Source of the DNA: Hyalangium versicolor
GTDB taxonomy: Bacteria > Myxococcota > Myxococcia > Myxococcales > Myxococcaceae
Direction of reading: 5' to 3'
DNA: 64,000 bases
Assembly: GCF_020103695.1 (NCBI RefSeq)
Contig: NZ_JAHXBF010000003.1
Coordinates: forward strand, 310,001 to 374,000
Part shown: piece after piece, positions 56,219-64,000 of the stretch
Position numbering within the stretch: position 1 is the first letter of the stretch
Layout of the letters: each line of letters opens with the position of its first letter
Translations under genes and position numbers: made by a program
Notes under the pieces: model-generated
What the model was told of the DNA's origin: nothing
Database searches by the model: none
What the model saw: only the letters and a program-made list of their open reading frames with translations

Positions 56219-58798
56219 CTAGATGCCCCACTGGTGGGACCACTTGATCAGCCACATGTCCGTGGTGGGCCCCTGCATGAGCTGGTGGGGGAACAGCTGC
56301 GTCATCCGCGGGCTGCCCAGCTCGGGCGGTAGTTCCGACTGGGCGCGCGTGTAGACGAAGAACAGCGTCGAACCGAGCCGGTACTCCCAGCGCAGCACGA
56401 GGTTCAGGTTGAGGGCGGCCTCGTGGAAGTTCGGATCGAAGTCGAGCTCCGTGGGTTGCAGGTCCGCCAGCAGCAGCCTGCGGTTGGGGCCGGCGGAGGC
56501 CTCGTAGAAGGGGCCGAAGCGGCCATAGGCGCTGAAGACCTGGGCGTAGGCCTGGAGCGTCAGCCGGGGAGTGAGCACCAGGAGCTGACGCAGCGTCAGT
56601 GAGAGGGTGCGCGGATTGAGCTGGCCAAAGAAGTGCCGCCCATCCTCCTCTCCGAGCCACCGGGGCCCGTCCACGCTCGTCAAGGTCTCCCCAATGAGCT
56701 GCGTCTCCAGGCGCGGCACCGGGCGCCACGTCACCGTCACCGAGGCGCCTCCGCCATTCTTGGAGGGCAGCGGAGAGGGGGAGAAGATCTTGCCGATGTA
56801 CGCCTCCGCCATGACCGAGAGCGCCCGGTTGGGGTCCGTCGTGGCATCGCAGGAGATTCGGCCATAGGGCGGCCGCTCATAGGCAATCCCTGTCTGGGAG
56901 ATCTCCCGGAGATCCGAGCGCCCGAAGAGCGCGCTGACCTCGCACTCCGCGGTGTGGAAGCCCGGCAGGGTGGCCGCGGCTCCGGCGGTGAGCTCGTTGT
57001 AGAGCTGAATCCCTCGGCCGTCCGTGGACCAGCTCCCCGTGGCGGTCACGCTGGCGGAGAAGTCATGCAGGGGACCCCAGCCGGAAGGGCGGACGAACTG
57101 GACGCCGGTCTGCGCCACCTGCTCGTTCTGTTTCGGCTGGAAGCCGGTGGCGTTCAGCTCCAGGCGGGGTGAGGCGTATTCGTAGCTCACGTTGAAGCGG
57201 AAGGGCTCGCCGCCCTGCTTTCCACCGTTCACGTAGAGGCCCGCACCCATGTCCCCCGGCTCCAACACGGTCCCATCCCGGAGGATCGTGCCGGCTCGCG
57301 GGCCGCCCACGATGTGTGAGCCGGAGAGCTGCCCGCGGATCCCCCAGGTGCTGTCCGCGCTGCGCACGTCCCAGTCCACCGCGGCCGCGTTGCCGCCCGT
57401 GGCCCGGCACGCATCCTGCGCCTCGGGATCCTCGGGCTGGGTCGTTCCGCAGAGGCTCGACAGGGGCGTGTTGGTCGCGAGCGTGCCGCCCACAGTGGTC
57501 GTGAGACCAGGCTGCCCGCGCAGCACCACCGCCAGGAAGTTGCGTGTCGCGCCGGGCTGGGCTGGCAACTGGTAGTTGGGCCCCAGGTGCAGGGGCCTGC
57601 GGATATGGAAGCGGATGCGCTGGTCCGGGTTGTCCTCGTCGACCAGACCTTCAGGCGTCGCGGCGGGGTTGGCCGCCCCCATCACCACCGCATCCAGCAC
57701 GCCAAGCTGGATCCCCTGCGTCGGATTGCCCGTGAGTTTCGCCGCCGCCAGGATGGGCGTCTCCAGTCCGATCCGGCGGGAGTAGAAGATCTGCTGGGAC
57801 TCGGAGCCCACCGTCTGGAACACGTCCATCCCCTGGAGGAAGAAGGGGCGCTTCTCGGGGAAGAACTGCTCGAAGGTGTTGAGGTTGAGGATGAGCTGGT
57901 CCGCTTCGATCTGGCCGAAGTCGGGGTTCACGGTCGCGCTGAGCGACATGCTGCTGGTCAGCGCCGCCTGGAGATCGACGCCGACATCCGCCGAAGGGCT
58001 CGAGAGCCGGGGCTTGGGGCGCGACGGGTCCGAGTACTGGGGGCTCAGTCCGAAGCGGGCCGCCACGTAGGGGGTGATGTCGATCCTGCTGGAGTTCTGC
58101 GGGAGCTGGGAGAGCCCGCCGAGGTGCCCGAAGCGCGAGACGAAGGCGTTGGCGTTGCGCGGGATCAGGACGGAGTCAATCACCTCGTGGGTGCGAGCCA
58201 GCTCCCGCCGCACATGCAGGCCCCAGGTGTTCTCCTTCGACTTCTCCTTCGACTCCGAGAAGCGCAGCAGGTGCAGGGGAATGCTCAGCTCGGCCGACCA
58301 GCCCTGTGGCAGCTCCGCCGCCGCGCCGTCCCACACCGCGTCCCAGTCCTCGGTGTACTTCGTGTCCTCGAAGTAGAGCACGTCCCGGAGGATGCCTCCG
58401 GCGTTCACCGAGAAGGCGTAGGCGGTCCGGTGATCGTGGCTGCTGTCGATGAAGACCGAGATGAGGTCCGACTGGGGAGGGCGGTCTCGGCGCCCGAGCT
58501 GGCGGTTGATGGTCTCCGGCCGGGAGTCATGAGCGATGACGCCGACATAGAGGTTGTTGTCGTCCAGGAGGATGCGCACCTCGGTGCGCTCGCTGGGCGC
58601 CGCGCCCTCCTGGGGGAACGTCTGCACGAACCGATCGAACACCTGCGCGGAGGCCCAGGCGGCCTCGTCGAGCTTTCCATCCACCTGGATGGGGAGCGTG
58701 GTCCGCTTTGCCTCGAGCAGGAGCTCCTCGGCTGCTGACGCCGCCATGGGCAGCAGCAGCAGGGGAATGAGGGCAGCTCGGAAGCAGCGTAGGTCCAT
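56219..58798 (-). CDS. CBM9-like plus DUF5916 outer-membrane-type protein
   Basis: An 859-residue protein with signal peptide (LIPLLLLPMAASA). Residues ~35-230 form a family-9 carbohydrate-binding-like domain (PIQVDGKLDEAAWASAQVFD, DDNNLYVGVIAHDSRP). The rest is the DUF5916 region (NPDFGQIEADQLILNLNTFE, EKRPFFLQGMDVFQ) with many amphipathic strands and a terminal barrel-like end (LNLVLRWEYRLGSTLFFVYT). Such proteins are probably outer-membrane beta-barrels of unknown ligand. It follows the unknown 432-residue gene by 38 bp and so may belong to the exporter operon. Confidence 0.8.
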   Translation of the reverse strand: MDLRCFRAALIPLLLLPMAASAAEELLLEAKRTTLPIQVDGKLDEAAWASAQVFDRFVQTFPQEGAAPSERTEVRILLDDNNLYVGVIAHDSRPETINRQLGRRDRPPQSDLISVFIDSSHDHRTAYAFSVNAGGILRDVLYFEDTKYTEDWDAVWDGAAAELPQGWSAELSIPLHLLRFSESKEKSKENTWGLHVRRELARTHEVIDSVLIPRNANAFVSRFGHLGGLSQLPQNSSRIDITPYVAARFGLSPQYSDPSRPKPRLSSPSADVGVDLQAALTSSMSLSATVNPDFGQIEADQLILNLNTFEQFFPEKRPFFLQGMDVFQTVGSESQQIFYSRRIGLETPILAAAKLTGNPTQGIQLGVLDAVVMGAANPAATPEGLVDEDNPDQRIRFHIRRPLHLGPNYQLPAQPGATRNFLAVVLRGQPGLTTTVGGTLATNTPLSSLCGTTQPEDPEAQDACRATGGNAAAVDWDVRSADSTWGIRGQLSGSHIVGGPRAGTILRDGTVLEPGDMGAGLYVNGGKQGGEPFRFNVSYEYASPRLELNATGFQPKQNEQVAQTGVQFVRPSGWGPLHDFSASVTATGSWSTDGRGIQLYNELTAGAAATLPGFHTAECEVSALFGRSDLREISQTGIAYERPPYGRISCDATTDPNRALSVMAEAYIGKIFSPSPLPSKNGGGASVTVTWRPVPRLETQLIGETLTSVDGPRWLGEEDGRHFFGQLNPRTLSLTLRQLLVLTPRLTLQAYAQVFSAYGRFGPFYEASAGPNRRLLLADLQPTELDFDPNFHEAALNLNLVLRWEYRLGSTLFFVYTRAQSELPPELGSPRMTQLFPHQLMQGPTTDMWLIKWSHQWGI

Positions 58799-58836
58799 TG
58801 CAGAGGCTCCGTCAGAGGAGGCAGAGGGTGGGGCTT

Positions 58837-60135
58837 TCAGGCCGGGGGAGCATCTCCTGAGCCCTTCACGAGGGGCAACATTCCTTCGAGGCTCATGCTC
58901 GGGAGCCTGCCGAAGTAACGCGCCAACCCGGTAGGGCCCAGCGGCTCATGGGTGGAGGAGGGGTACCCGAGCACGTGATCCAACTGCTGCTGAAGGGCTG
59001 AGAACACCCTCTGCGCGCCGCGCTCCAGGATCAGGCATTGCGCCAGCGCGGCCACCAGGCCCTCTGACGAGGACTCCTGCGCGCCCGCGGCTCGCAGCGC
59101 GGAGGAGAGCTGGGCCTGGAGTTGCTGGCTGCCAGGCTCTTGCAGCGAAGGGGCCTCGAGCTGCTCGGGAGGCTGGGACTCGCCCGGGTCCCGCCCCAAC
59201 TGCACGAAGCCGTCCAGGAGCTGAGTCTGGGCCTCTGGCGGCAGCTCGACCAGGGCCGTGGCGGCCTGGGCCAGGGTGGCCGCGAGCGCTGCCCGTCCTT
59301 CCCCTACTGTCGCGAGTGCCTCGCTCAGCTTGCCCGCCAGCGGCTCCGCGCCTGGTTGGCCGAGCTGCTCCGACACTTCCTTCAGTGCGCCCTGCATCCG
59401 CAGCGAGAAGGCGAAGGAGGTCAGGTGCACCCGCGTGCCCAGCCGCGTGTACCGGAAGAAGGCGTCCACGTCCGGTACGAGCGCCTGGATCTCGTCGTGC
59501 CTCAGCGTGCCCACCGGCCCCACCATGACGACCTGCAGCGCCTCCTGGATGAGGTTGGCCGGGCCTGCGCATACCTGCTCCAGCCCCACGAGATCCCCGG
59601 ACTCCTCCACCAGGGTGAAGAAGTCCTCCGGGGTCATCACCGGCCCCTCGCCATAGCCGTTCATGACCAGCTCCTGCATCACGAGCCGCTCGACCGTAGC
59701 GGCGATGCCGACGATGATCTTGTACGCGGCGGCGACCGAGACTGGCAGCTGGCCTTCGGCGATGGGCGCCTGCGCGCGGAAGAGCAGGTAGCCGGGCAGG
59801 AAGGAGGCGAGCTTGCACACCTGCCACATGTCCAGGAGCGACAACGTGCCTCGGCCCGTCCTGGACTGGTACTGCCCGCGGATGAAGTCGATGACGCTCA
59901 GCGTCTCCGTCCAGTGCCGGTTCATCTGCTTCAGCGCGGAGACGTTCATCGGCTGGGCGTGCTTGTAGCGGCTCCCGGAGTAGGGGCACTGCTTGAGCTC
60001 CATCGGCACCCCGGCCTTGACGGCCTCGGGAGCGCGGTGCTCGCCCAGGGGCCGGCCCTCCACGTCCACGTGGGGGCTCATGTCCTGGGTGTCGAACAGT
60101 TCGTAGGGAGGTTGAGAGGGGGCTTGTGGGCTCAT
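58837..60135 (-). CDS. Unknown 432-residue protein in the ABC-exporter operon
   Basis: No recognised family. No signal peptide; helical throughout. The N-terminus holds a CPYSG motif, and the first half resembles an enzyme-like helical bundle (ETLSVIDFIRGQYQSRTG; LPVSVAAAYKIIVGIAATVE; VMTPEDFFTLVEESGDLVGL). The second half is a low-complexity Ala/Gln/Glu/Leu-rich segment. It lies 4 bp after the ABC permease gene and 38 bp before the DUF5916 gene, so it is co-transcribed with the exporter. It may be an accessory or maturation factor; this is inference only. Confidence 0.55.
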   Translation of the reverse strand: MSPQAPSQPPYELFDTQDMSPHVDVEGRPLGEHRAPEAVKAGVPMELKQCPYSGSRYKHAQPMNVSALKQMNRHWTETLSVIDFIRGQYQSRTGRGTLSLLDMWQVCKLASFLPGYLLFRAQAPIAEGQLPVSVAAAYKIIVGIAATVERLVMQELVMNGYGEGPVMTPEDFFTLVEESGDLVGLEQVCAGPANLIQEALQVVMVGPVGTLRHDEIQALVPDVDAFFRYTRLGTRVHLTSFAFSLRMQGALKEVSEQLGQPGAEPLAGKLSEALATVGEGRAALAATLAQAATALVELPPEAQTQLLDGFVQLGRDPGESQPPEQLEAPSLQEPGSQQLQAQLSSALRAAGAQESSSEGLVAALAQCLILERGAQRVFSALQQQLDHVLGYPSSTHEPLGPTGLARYFGRLPSMSLEGMLPLVKGSGDAPPA

Positions 60136-60139
60136 GGTC

Positions 60140-61205
60140 TCACGTCCAGCGGAACAGGCGCAGCGACAGAAGGAAGCAGATGACGGCCCACGCGCCCAGG
60201 ACAGCCAGGCGTGGGGCGATGGCGCTCAGCGACTCGCCGTCATTGATGACGGCGCGCAGGCAGTCGTTGAGCGCGGTGAGGGGCAGGGCGCGGATCACCG
60301 GCTGGACGGCCTCTGGGAAGCGGCTCGAGGAGAAGAAGATGCCGGAGAGCGCGAACATGGGAATCACCACCAGGTTGATCACGCCCACGCCGGTTTCGGT
60401 GCTGCGGACGCGCGAGCCGCAGAGGAACGCCACCCCCGAGAAAGCGAAGATGCCCAGCACGGTGACCAGTACCACGGAGGCCAGTGAGCCCAGGATGGGC
60501 ATGCCCAGCACCAGGTGGCCGAAGCCCAGCATCAGCGGCAGATCTACGCACAGCACGAAGAGCACGCGCGCGAACAGGAGGGACAGCAGGTAGGCGCCAT
60601 GGTTCATCGGGGTGGCCACGAAGCGCTTGAGCAACCGGCGGTGGCGTGCCAGGGCGATCACCCAGGTGATGCCCCACATGCAGCCGCTCATGACGTTCAT
60701 GCCCAGCAGCCCCGGTATCAGCCAGTCCACGTACCGTGCTCCGGGGGTGGAGATCTGATCATCGACCACCGCGCGGACGTCCGTGCGTCCCTGCGCCCGC
60801 TGGAGCGCGTCGTCCGCGAAGGCCCGGGCGGCGGGAGCCTCTGGGCGTGAGGGATCGAAGCGGTAGGTGATCTTCCCGTCCGGTGTCGTGGGGGGAATCA
60901 CCAGCAGTGCCACCCGGCCGGATTGCAGGCGCAGGCGGGCCTCGGCCTCGGGGAACGCCTGTGCTGTCAGCAGGGGGTGGCTCTCGAGGGTCTGGACGAG
61001 CTCCGCCGCCCCAGGGCCCTCGAGCACCCCGACGTGGAGCTCGGGTTGCCCCTGCCGCTTGAAGGCACTCCCCAGCGCCAGGGTGATGAGGACCGGAAAG
61101 ATGATGGACCAGAAGAAGGTGCTGGGCTCGCGGCTGTACTCCTTGAGCCGCGTGAGGGTCAGCATGAACAGCGCACCGTGACGGCGCGTCTGGGGGCTGG
61201 AAGGC

Positions 61206-61213
<8 letters not shown>
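60140..61213 (-). CDS. ABC-2-type exporter permease (DrrB-like)
   Basis: A 357-residue permease of the ABC-2 family. One N-terminal helix (FWSIIFPVLITLALGSAF) is followed by a ~140-residue extracytoplasmic loop and five further helices (LIPGLLGMNVMSGCMWGITW; VLVTVLGIFAFSGVAFLCG; AVLGAWAVICFLLSL). Length and topology fit drug, lipid or polyketide exporters. The start overlaps the ATPase gene by 8 bp, as usual for DrrAB pairs. Substrate unknown; the neighbouring lipopeptide is a candidate. Confidence 0.87.
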
Positions 61214-62123
<910 letters not shown>

Positions 62124-62189
62124 GGGTCGGAGATAGAAAAGAGCTGCTGCTTTGGCAATACAGGAAAGACGCTATTTCTCAGGTGCCCC

Positions 62190-62945
62190 ATGTCCAGTCC
62201 CTGGTTGCCCTTCTTCAGTGCCAATGCCAGCGCGCGGGTCCGCCTGCTCTGCTTTCCCTACGCGGGGGGTGGGGCTTCGCTCTATCGCTCTTGGAGTGGC
62301 TTGCTGCCACCCACCGTGGAGCCGTGCGCCGTGCAGCTTCCCGGGCGTGAGGAGCGGGTGGAGGAGCCCTCCCTCGTTGCGTTCCCCAAGCTCATGGCGG
62401 CGCTCGAGGAGGCGCTGATGCCGCTGCTGGTGGAGCGGCCCTTCGCGCTCTTTGGCCACAGCATGGGCGCGCTGATCGCCTTCGAGTTCGCCCGGCACCT
62501 GCGGCGGCGGGGAGGACCCGCGCCCGTCTATCTCTTCGTGTCCGGGGCGCGTGCGCCTCAACTGCGCGGTTCGGGGTTGATGCTGCATGCGCTGCCGGAG
62601 CCCGAGTTCCTCGCGGCGCTCCAACAGCTCGGCGCGGACGCCGCGGCCATTCTCGAGGTGCAGGAGGCCCGGGAGGTCTGGGGCCGGTTGATGCGGGCGG
62701 ACCTTCAGCTGGCCGAGCTGTACAGCCCGGGGCCTGAGGCTCCGCTCGATTGTCCGGTGGCCGCCTTCGGGGGACTGTCGGACCCCACCGTGGCGAGAGA
62801 GGAGCTGGCCGCCTGGCGCGAGCAGACCGGGCAGACCTTCTCGCTGCACATGCTGCCTGGGCAGCATCTCTTCGTTCGCTCGGGCGCTTCGCAGATCACC
62901 CGGCTGCTCTGGCAGAAGCTTCGGGGCGTCGTGCCGGGGCTGTGA
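62190..62945 (+). CDS. Type II thioesterase (GrsT-like)
   Basis: A 251-residue alpha/beta hydrolase typical of stand-alone editing thioesterases of NRPS/PKS systems. ATG at 62190 gives the family start (RVRLLCFPYAGGGASLYRSW). The nucleophile elbow is FGHSMGALIAFEFAR, and the catalytic His is near the C-terminus in LPGQHLFV. It would clear misprimed carrier domains; because the NRPS line lacks an integral thioesterase, it could also release the product. It lies ~9 kb beyond the JmjC gene (22 kb from the end of NRPS3), next to the exporter, so the link to the cluster is likely but not proven. Confidence 0.9.
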   Translation: MSSPWLPFFSANASARVRLLCFPYAGGGASLYRSWSGLLPPTVEPCAVQLPGREERVEEPSLVAFPKLMAALEEALMPLLVERPFALFGHSMGALIAFEFARHLRRRGGPAPVYLFVSGARAPQLRGSGLMLHALPEPEFLAALQQLGADAAAILEVQEAREVWGRLMRADLQLAELYSPGPEAPLDCPVAAFGGLSDPTVAREELAAWREQTGQTFSLHMLPGQHLFVRSGASQITRLLWQKLRGVVPGL

Positions 62946-62962
62946 GGGGACCGGTGCGGGCA

Positions 62963-64000
62963 TCACAGGTCCACGGTGCCGACCACCGTCACCTGGTCCG
63001 TGAGCGCGAACCCGTAGGGGATGGGCTCCGTGTTCGCTGGGCGGCTCTGGCCGGGATCGCCTGGGGCCTCCTTCAGATCGAAGCGGGTATCCGAGACCTG
63101 GAGCCGCACCGGGGTTCCAGCGGGGACCTCCAGTTCGACAGTGAGTCCGTCAGGGAGCGGGGCCCAGTACTCGATGACGCCTCCTCCCGTGTCTTCCTTC
63201 AGCTTCTTGAGGGCGGCTGGGCCGAGCTGCTCGCCCGCCACGGAGAGCCCCTGGAGCGGCAGGCCTGGAGCCAGCAGCAATTGGAGCCGAGGCGCCTGCC
63301 GCCGGGAGGCCACCTGGAGGGTGAGTTTGCGCGTACCTTCGGAGGTGACGTCGCGGCTCACTCGCACCTCGGGCGCCTGGAGCGGCGTCATGGGCGCGGG
63401 GGCAGTGTGGACGCTGCGCCAGAAGGTGGGGAAGTACGTGTCCAGCAGGCGCTGGTCGGCAGCGCTGCCGAGGAACTTCGCGGTCCAGGTGTCGGGCGCG
63501 AAGTCACTGGAGGCCCAGAGCGCCTCCGAGCGGGCCGTGTCCACGAGGTAGATGAGGCTGGCGGGGCGAGGGTGGGCCGCATCGAAGCGCTCGCGGAAGA
63601 CGCCGGTGCACAGCAGCACCAGGCTCAGCCCCAACGCGGGCAGCGCGGTGGCCCGTCCCAGGCGCTGGGCCGTGAAGAGCTGTGGCAAGAGCAGCCCCAC
63701 CCAGAGCGCGAGGAGCAACGCCACCCCGCCCGCCAGGCCCAGCGTCAGCGCCACGTAGAGGTTGATGACCTGGGGAACCCAGAGCAACAGCGTAGGGAGG
63801 GTGGTGGCCGCCAGCCCCAGGATCACTTCAGGGGAGGGGGGCTCCTGGGATGAGCGGAGCAGGAGCCACAGCCCCAGCGTGCCGCTGAGCACCGGCCAGG
63901 TGAACAGGTAGCTCATGCCGCTCACGAGCAGCGAGGTGAGCAGCCCCAGCAGGAGCCAGCAGCACAATGCCCCCGCGAACAGCTCTCCCGGGCGCAGCAG
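62963..64000 (-). CDS. C-terminal part of an M28-like membrane peptidase (5' end outside window)
   Basis: The frame is open to the right edge, so the N-terminal part is missing. The visible ~345 residues contain about six hydrophobic helices (LLLGLLTSLLVSGMSYLF; VILGLAATTLPTLLLWVPQV; VALLLALWVGLLLPQLF; ATALPALGLSLVLL) followed by a ~200-residue beta-rich extracytoplasmic domain. This tail architecture fits Fxna/ER-type M28 aminopeptidases, whose zinc peptidase domain would lie upstream outside the window. The assignment is tentative. Convergent with the thioesterase gene, 17 bp apart. Confidence 0.55.
   Translation of the reverse strand: MLRPGELFAGALCCWLLLGLLTSLLVSGMSYLFTWPVLSGTLGLWLLLRSSQEPPSPEVILGLAATTLPTLLLWVPQVINLYVALTLGLAGGVALLLALWVGLLLPQLFTAQRLGRATALPALGLSLVLLCTGVFRERFDAAHPRPASLIYLVDTARSEALWASSDFAPDTWTAKFLGSAADQRLLDTYFPTFWRSVHTAPAPMTPLQAPEVRVSRDVTSEGTRKLTLQVASRRQAPRLQLLLAPGLPLQGLSVAGEQLGPAALKKLKEDTGGGVIEYWAPLPDGLTVELEVPAGTPVRLQVSDTRFDLKEAPGDPGQSRPANTEPIPYGFALTDQVTVVGTVDL

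Noticed and set aside
54069..58798. AHH toxin, Imm11 and DUF5916 genes as parts of the lipopeptide pathway
   Set aside because: Their families have independent roles and occur widely in myxobacteria without NRPS genes.

Overview
The window looks like chromosome from a fruiting-body-type myxobacterium (Myxococcota, probably the Cystobacter/Archangium/Stigmatella group). This is inferred from the very high GC content, several FHA-domain proteins around a Tad-like secretion locus, lipoprotein toxin/immunity pairs of the swarm-inhibition (SitA) type, and a large lipopeptide assembly line. No rRNA or tRNA gene, CRISPR array, transposase or integrase was seen.

Left part (1-17.7 kb) is mostly core genome on the + strand: the end of a PEGA-domain protein, glyQ-glyS (glycyl-tRNA synthetase), two coupled lipoproteins, an FHA protein, then a Tad/Kil-like run (prepilin peptidase, secretin, FHA-CpaF ATPase, double-FHA membrane protein) and polA, whose proofreading site looks dead. 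From 17.7 to 31 kb lies an accessory patchwork: a divergent lipocalin-like/CGNR-regulator pair with two matching operators, a gene-free stretch that folds into C-rich-loop hairpins, a nuclease-like lipoprotein toxin with a DUF3396 immunity gene, a DivIVA-DUF167-peptidase MA operon, a PD40 lipoprotein coupled to an arginase-family gene, an AraC regulator, two unusual lipoproteins, a GNAT, a PRMT-like methyltransferase and a serine beta-lactamase-family protein.

The centre of interest is 30.9-54.0 kb: a minus-strand NRPS operon with a divergent JmjC-type oxygenase. Reading order is NRPS1 (FAAL-ACP-C-A-PCP-C-A-PCP), NRPS2 (C-A without its C-terminal lid), a glycine-amidinotransferase-family enzyme, NRPS3 (the missing A-domain lid, then PCP-C-A-PCP-C-A[GNAT insert]-PCP-kinase) and a small unknown gene. 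Three features are very unusual: one adenylation domain is split over two proteins with a whole gene between the halves, another is interrupted by an acetyltransferase-like domain, and the line ends in a PduX-type (L-threonine kinase, GHMP) domain instead of a thioesterase. The expected product is an N-acylated pentapeptide (second residue probably Leu, fourth probably basic) that may carry a guanidino group and a phosphate, or a dehydro-residue formed through a phosphate.

The right part (54-64 kb) holds an AHH-nuclease lipoprotein toxin with its Imm11-type partner, a DUF5916 outer-membrane-like protein, an unknown 432-residue protein, a DrrAB-like ABC exporter, a type II thioesterase that may serve the NRPS, and the end of an M28-like membrane peptidase running off the window. 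All functions are read from motifs by eye; no database search was possible.
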